From: Ophioderma brevispina
Taxonomy: Eukaryota; Echinodermata; Ophiuroidea; Amphilepidida; Ophiodermatidae
DNA length: 64,000 nt
Assembly: GCA_023653785.1 (NCBI GenBank)
Contig: JAMKCH010002915.1
Location: 62,001-126,000, forward strand
Direction: 5' to 3'
The notes below the pieces were generated by a model. That model saw only the letters and a list, made by a program, of their open reading frames with translations, had not been told where the DNA came from and did no database searches. Shown piece by piece: positions 58,819 to 64,000 of the stretch. Within the stretch, counting starts at the first letter, position 1, and the number at the start of each line of letters is the position of its first letter. Both the position numbers and the translations under genes were made by a program.

Positions 58819-58909
58819 CATGAGGTCCACCAACATGTCACCCCGTCCCGCCCCTCTTTTCCACCAAGCTACATCATCGTGCCCTTACGGATCACATACG
58901 GCATGCAAT

Positions 58910-59330
58910 TATTAAGACACACAGACACACAGACCACACACACACACACCACACCAACAAGAGGACATTGTGGGAATACCCCACCAAAGTTGTGTGTTTT
59001 TGTGTAAAAAATCGGTACATAAATGCATTGGGGCATTATTTGTAGGTATATTCATACGCTGTGGGTTAGTTTTTGGTGTGAGTTTACACCCTCACAGCAA
59101 TATATACAAAACCCATGTGTAACGCTGTGGGCACCATAGGTTTGACTAGACCTATACCTACCCCCCTCCCCCCCCCCCAGGTAAAAAACGGCATTTGGCA
59201 GAGATTCATTGTGGGGTACCCCATATATGAAAAAAAAACCACAATGGAGATTTGTACCTAGTATTTACTCAAACAATTGACCATCTTGTAAGACCGCGCA
59301 CACAGACACACATACACAGACATACGACCC
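58910..59330. repeat. CA-rich simple-sequence patches and a poly(C) run
   Basis: ACACACAGACACAC-type tracts at about 58917-58950 and 59297-59320, with a C-run at 59161-59180. Confidence 0.7.
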
Positions 59331-59553
59331 AGAGTAATCCTATGGGCCTTCTGCAATTCTGACGACGACACCAAAAACAGATCAAATTGATTTGACCCCA
59401 AGCACATGCATTAGTAATAAGGCTAACGGTTCAATCTTTTAGGTAAGCCGGGGGGGGGCAGTTGTGGATCAACATAAGGCCCTTTAACTTTTAAGTCTTC
59501 ATTTTCCTGGTTGCAGGCACAGGGAATGCTTCTTTTTTAAAAACTGATTGTAT

Positions 59554-59910
59554 GAGCGGACAAGATAGCTCAATCAGTAAGCGCTCGACTCCATGCGTAT
59601 AGGCGGCTGTTTCGAGCCCCGTGAGATTCAGCTATCTTGTTGTAATGTCCCTGGGACAGAGAATTAATCGCTGGTTGTCCGCTTTACCATGCGATATTTG
59701 GGAAGCTTGGTCCCGGCTGCGATGGTTATCTCGATGTATGGTTGCTGATAGGGAAAGAGCTGATTCGATCTGCTGAATCCCTTGGAAATGATGCTAAATG
59801 GTTTAGGGTACGGTTGGGCCACAGTGATCAGCGGCCCTTTGTGAAGCGCTTCTTAGAGGCAAATTAGCATAAGGGGTTGATATAATCTCTGCTTATTATT
59901 ATTATTATAA
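59554..59910 (+). mobile_element. Apparently complete tRNA-derived SINE with (TTA)n tail
   Basis: A tRNA-like head begins GCGGACAAGATAGCTC. The A-box region TAGCTCAATCAG is at 59566-59577 and the B box GTTTCGAGCCCC at 59609-59620, 43 nt apart as in tRNA genes. A roughly 230-nt body follows, including GAAGCGCTTCTTAGAGGCAA, and a TTATTATTATTATTA tail at 59892-59908. Pol III would transcribe it from the internal promoter, with mobilisation by a LINE recognising the tail. Clear target-site duplications were not found. Confidence 0.85.
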
Positions 59911-60329
59911 GTACTTTCAAGGGTATTATATCCAGCGTCCTCACAAGAGCTACTGACTATGCAATTGGTGCACTGAATTTAACATCTTAGTGAATGGTTG
60001 CACCATATGACAGACACCTATTATCATGCAATGAAGTATTTATAATACAAGTCAGCCTTCTAAATATATAGGCCCTATATCGTGAAATAATGCATCAAAT
60101 AATATGCAACACACTTTCTTTACCACTGCATACTCAGGATGTCCAAAATTCAACAACAAAATGTCTTAAAATACAATTCACACAGGCGTATAGCTACCAG
60201 TACAGTGAGTACAAATCTTTCAGCTCAACAAAAATTGAATATGGCATTCGGCAGTTAATTCCAATCATACAACACTTCCTTAACCATGTGACCACTTGTA
60301 ATATTGTTAGAGATTCTTAACAGGCTTGA

Positions 60330-60790
60330 TAATCTTTTGATTGAAACCAAAAGGTACATTTCAGGTACTTCTGAAGATGCTTGGACATGCTTGATAATCT
60401 TGTGATTGCCAAAAAGGACAGTTCACGACTTCTGGAAATTAGGGAAAACAATCTAAGTCCCAAAGAAGTTACATTTAAGGTATATAAGTTCATGGGAAAA
60501 TATTCAGAAAAGTCCAGAAAAGTATATTTTAGGTACTCCATTCTAGATGAGAAAAGTTCTAAGTTCCAAAGGTTATTTTTTAAGTAATTTGAAAGCAATT
60601 AGGTACTCTGTAGGTACATTTGTGATTTGCTTCCTAGTTACTCTGAAAGGAAAGGTATATTTAGGTTACAAATCAGGTACTTGTCTAGCAACACATTCGT
60701 AAAGGTATAAACTAGGTATACACAGAATGGAATTTCAAATTAGGTACATCTTAGGTACAAAATAGATATTTAAATAGGTACAATGGCCTG
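60330..60790. repeat. AGGTAC-rich field, second copy
   Basis: Many AGGTAC/GGTACATTT motifs (for example 60352, 60530, 60614, 60740-60780), similar in style to 56690-57195. The two ORFs here overlap on opposite strands and are not believed. Confidence 0.65.
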
Positions 60791-60835
60791 TACTATTTTC
60801 CTGCCAGGGAAAGTGCCTACTTGCCCAAGTGCAGA

Positions 60836-60912
60836 ACACATCTGGCTGCAATGGGCTCGAACCCACAACTATGTTATGAGGCGAGCGCTGATTCAATGCA
60901 CCACATGTGCTA
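60836..60912 (-). repeat. tRNA-like SINE head
   Basis: On the minus strand: TGGTGCATTGA A-box-like (60903-60893), perfect B box GGGTTCGAGCCC (60864-60853), and outer CACATGT / AGATGTG that could pair like an acceptor stem. No clear anticodon arm. Read as a SINE head. Confidence 0.6.
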
Positions 60913-61384
60913 CTAATTCAGTTGATACCACAAAAACCCCACTTCCCTAAGAGTTCTCCTGTCTGTTTGCCCATAACACCCGGTTGCATTTCACCGGTTT
61001 ATATAATCACAGCGAAGCATATGCCGTAAAACATATAAAACAGTAGTTAAAACAGTAGTATAGTTTTTAAATCTTTGGGACAATTTACTTACCCTGACTA
61101 GCAGGGGGCAAGGCAAGGTAAATTAATTACATTTAAAAATGATTCATATATTTAGAAAACATACACACCACACATACGTTACACACGCTCAACGATGCAA
61201 GTCGTCATGTCAGCTATATGCTGGCGGCCACAAAAAAGAAAAAAATATAGTATATTTGACCTAATTTTCTGATAACTCATAACAGATCACGGAAGAGTAT
61301 GGCAACTGTACATTTCAATCCTTTACATAAAAAAAAACAGTTTGGTGTAAATTTTAGGTTTGTTAGACCACTTGATCTTAACTC

Positions 61385-61770
61385 CTATCGCTTATTCAAA
61401 GTGGAGTAATGTAACCTACACAATGTTGTGTAACATTTGCTCCAATTTGACTAATAGACAATCAGCATATGAAGGCAATCCCCTTATGCACTTCTATTTT
61501 TAGAGCGCTAAACCTTTTCCTTTATATCAGTATATACAAATAAATGTGAATTAATACGCAAAACCCGCCTTACGTCAATATTAGGATTGGGAGTGGCCCT
61601 TTGGGATTCTTAGTGAGGAATCGCTACAATAAGTGGACGACTGCGGACGGAAAGAATGTTAACGAAGCGTAACGAGTTCAAGATTGCAAAGATCAAAAGA
61701 GGGTTGTTTTGTCTAAGGGTTGACCAGAATGACGCGTGCGGTCTTTTAATCACTTGAGACACGTTAGACC
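61385..61770 (+). repeat. Repeat E, uninterrupted copy
   Basis: Continuous version of the repeat split between 19770-19880 and 21688-21960. Confidence 0.8.
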
Positions 61771-61984
61771 TATATGTTTGGATTTACCAAAAATGTCAAA
61801 AACACACGGGAATAAGAAATTAATTAATATTACGATATTACAAGAGATCGGAAAGAAATGATATTTTAATGAAGTATAGGAAAGTGCGAGATTAAGTGGG
61901 GCGCGGGTCGCGGTAATAAAAAAAAGGTTGATTGTTTGAAGTTGGTGTCGCTACGGTTTTTCAATGAAAGATGAAGTATCTTGC

Positions 61985-62232
61985 CGTGCAAGCTCGTGCA
62001 CGGAGTGCCCATCTCTCTTTCCTTAGAGTTGGCAGACTCCTCCGTATTAGTTTGCTGAGGAGGGGGACTCCTCCCGTACAGCGAGAATTACCAATTTATA
62101 CACATGCTTGGGGGTGGAGAGTAAATTGAGTTAAGCGCCCTTAAGGGCAACACATGTTTGGCCGCAGTGGGGCTCGATCCGACGACCTTTGGAGTGCGGG
62201 CGAATGCGCAATCCACTGGACCACCACATGCC
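61985..62232 (-). mobile_element. tRNA-derived SINE (repeat F body plus head)
   Basis: Minus-strand head with an A-box-like TGGTCCAGTGGATTG at about 62224-62210 and a B-box-like GGATCGAGCCCC at 62180-62169. It is followed by body sequence shared with 56495-56640. The GCATGTG start and the ACATGTG after the head could pair as an acceptor-like stem. Confidence 0.65.
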
Positions 62233-62495
62233 CTAATCAATGAAAACCAAACGTCAACAAAAACCTATAACACAAACGAAAACGAACCCAGTGTACAACG
62301 TCGTCCTTATTAATTTTTTATAATAAACCTAATAATTCACTTTTGTGAATACAGAAATGTTGATATCAAGAGTATGGTCTATCCTAAATATGGTTACATA
62401 ATTCCAGCATTTTTTGCGATAAAATGAAAACATAGTAGGAATATTGTGGCTAAGGAGTGATGCTATTGGCTATAAACATGCTTTTTCACAAACTA

Positions 62496-63118
62496 GAGTA
62501 TATGGATGTTTAAGAACTTAAAAGTATCGAACACACTACCACCTCTAGCTGTAACTCCGACTTGGTGTTTCACAGGGATCCATATTTGGTCCACTACTTG
62601 TTTGATGTGATATTACTCCGGTCTACTTAAAATGAACCAGATTTCATTTACTTTTGGTTGAGGGCACCATTTGCCTTACTCGCATAATGACAGCAATAGC
62701 AAATAAATCAAGTTAAAGAATAATTTTACAGAAATTAGGAAATTCTTTCAAGACAACAAACTATCAGAACTCCAGCAAAACGAATTACACGATTCTTGGT
62801 CTACCTGAGTATTATGGATTTAAGAACTTAAGTAATCTAAAACAATACACCTCTCTTAACTGAACGCAGGACGATTGGTGTTTCACAGGGATCCAGATTT
62901 TGGTCCACTACGTGTTTGAGTGATATAGTATACTTAAAATGAACCCGATCTCATACTTTTTGTTGATGGCACATGTATTCCTTACTAGAATAATGGACAT
63001 CAATAGCAAATAAATCAAGTTAACGAATAATTTTAAAAGGAAATTAGGAAATTGTTTCAAGACAAAACAAACTTCAGTAAATTCCCGCAACGAATTACAC
63101 GATTCTTGGTCTACCTCA
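62496..63118 (+). pseudogene. Tandemly duplicated reverse-transcriptase core fragment
   Basis: Two units (62496-62806 and 62807-63118, period about 311 bp). Each contains GTTTCACAGGGATCCA..TTTGGTCCACTA, which decodes in part to VSQGSxFGPLL (RT motif before the catalytic box), then LKMN-ISF, a broken ADD-type segment, then EIRK.FQD and TNYTILGLP-like sequence. This is the catalytic palm of a CR1/L2-like RT. Every unit is frame-broken. No flanking RT parts are clear apart from a possible NNHIDCVQNAK near 63474. Confidence 0.7.
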
Positions 63119-64000
63119 TATGACATCAACAAAAAGGAACCATATACGTACGAGTAAGCTTTTGGGGGGGTTCTAATTGCATAACATAGAATAAAAACGC
63201 ATTGTATATCAAGAAAACAGTATGAAAAATATCGGTTTGTCGTAATAAACCCAAAACAAATTCACGATATTGTAATGTTTGACCTACCTATAAGCTTTAG
63301 AATTCTCAGTGTGGAAACACTTGCGACATCCTACAATTTCTACCTGGATAAACCGGTTAAACTACAAAAGGGGCCAAAAAGGTTGTCCTTAATAGTCACT
63401 ATAGACGTCATGCCGAGCATGATCTTCTAAATGTTACTGATATGAATATACTGGAACTTGGGAAAACACCACTAAATAATCACATAGACTGTGTACAAAA
63501 TGCCAAAGCGGACTGGTTATTTAAAAAAAACTTTATTTGTTGGAAGATTAGACACTGACCCATCTTCAACACAAATGGAAAAAGTTTATGACGACACGGA
63601 AAGTGATTTTTAGGCAGATTGCATGTATTGCAGCACGCCACACCTACTTAGAATTGAAGGTACAATTGTAGTTCAAAAATACACAAAAATGGCAAGAAAT
63701 TGTTACACGCTAATGGATTGATACTAGTCAAAAGATTAATTTCAAATGTTAAATTAAAATACAACTTATGTATGAATACTCTTAGGGAAAAGGGTCACAT
63801 TTCGGACGCCAATACTGTTTTGGCTCTGAGTCGGGTACGCCGAGTAGTTTATTAGTAGCGTGGTCCTGAGTGTCCAGTTCAGATTTTTCCATAACAGAGG
63901 GATAAATTAAGATCCTATTCTAGAAGTTTAGGGAAGAAGGTTTGACGATAATTCTATTAGTTTGACGGTGGTGAATCAGACTTTTTCGGTCCAACCATCT
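63119..64000 (+). other. Possible RT downstream sequence, otherwise unrecognised
   Basis: 63474-63520 in one frame gives LNNHIDCVQNAKADWLFKK, vaguely like the HIDYVxxK segment after the RT palm, in line with the duplicated RT core upstream. The rest is AT-rich with no feature. Confidence 0.3.

Noticed and set aside
60836..60912. Functional tRNA gene on the minus strand
   Set aside because: Perfect B box but imperfect acceptor pairing and no clear anticodon loop; SINE head more likely.

Overview
This 64 kb window is AT-rich, repeat-dominated eukaryotic genomic DNA. There are no operons, ribosome-binding sites, CRISPR arrays or dense bacterial ORFs. Instead it carries L1/Tx1-type and CR1/L2/Jockey-type non-LTR retrotransposon relics, tRNA-derived SINEs, small TIR transposons with target-site duplications, minisatellites and long microsatellites. 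Fragments of a TKL-type protein kinase and of an NHL-repeat protein are animal-like. The mix is typical of a marine invertebrate, plausibly a deuterostome such as an echinoderm, hemichordate or lancelet, but the sequence alone does not fix the taxon. I find no intact host gene. Nearly every recognisable coding stretch is cut by 1-2 nt indels, from decay, uncorrected long-read error, or both.

Layout. 0-14 kb: mostly unrecognised sequence with a degraded TTAA-flanked MITE (2.5-3.0 kb), a CpG-rich minisatellite (3.3-3.7 kb), a tRNA-like head with hairpin (4.15-4.28 kb), a tRNA-derived SINE (10.2-10.7 kb), triplet microsatellites and a tandem duplication (13.8-14.1 kb). 14.6-16.1 kb: a 1.5 kb TIR element with an 8-bp TSD, carrying a nested 558-bp TTAA MITE. 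17.0-18.3 kb: a palindrome-rich TIR element split by a poly(A)-tailed insert lying between two identical 241-bp copies of host sequence. 19.8-21.9 kb: a repeat split by a 5'-truncated non-LTR retrotransposon. 22.3-23.8 kb: an AT-rich irregular repeat field.

25.3-30.8 kb: the only region with host-like protein domains. An NHL-repeat segment and, 3.5 kb away on the same (minus) strand and upstream of it, a kinase domain ending in a consensus splice donor. 28.9-29.6 kb between them is a tandem array with a hAT-like MITE. 31-41 kb: further dispersed repeats, a GC-rich tandem repeat, an eight-unit minisatellite (38.3-38.9 kb) and a second good TTAA MITE (40.3-40.9 kb). 41.7-44.1 kb: a CR1/L2-like retrotransposon (+) whose 3' UTR is split by a (GT)n tract. 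44.3-44.8 kb: a tandem repeat rich in DR1 nuclear-receptor-type motifs.

45.0-51.7 kb: two minus-strand L1/Tx1-like elements. The proximal one abuts the AATAAA/poly(A) end of the distal one. 55-64 kb: a fold-back repeat, GTACCT-rich repeat fields, an apparently complete tRNA-derived SINE (59.55-59.91 kb), two further tRNA-like heads, and a tandemly duplicated reverse-transcriptase core (62.5-63.1 kb).

Most interesting: the 47-A-tailed insert between perfect 241-bp duplications, the co-linear kinase and NHL segments, and the TTAA MITE family whose central palindrome is kept while its sequence changes.
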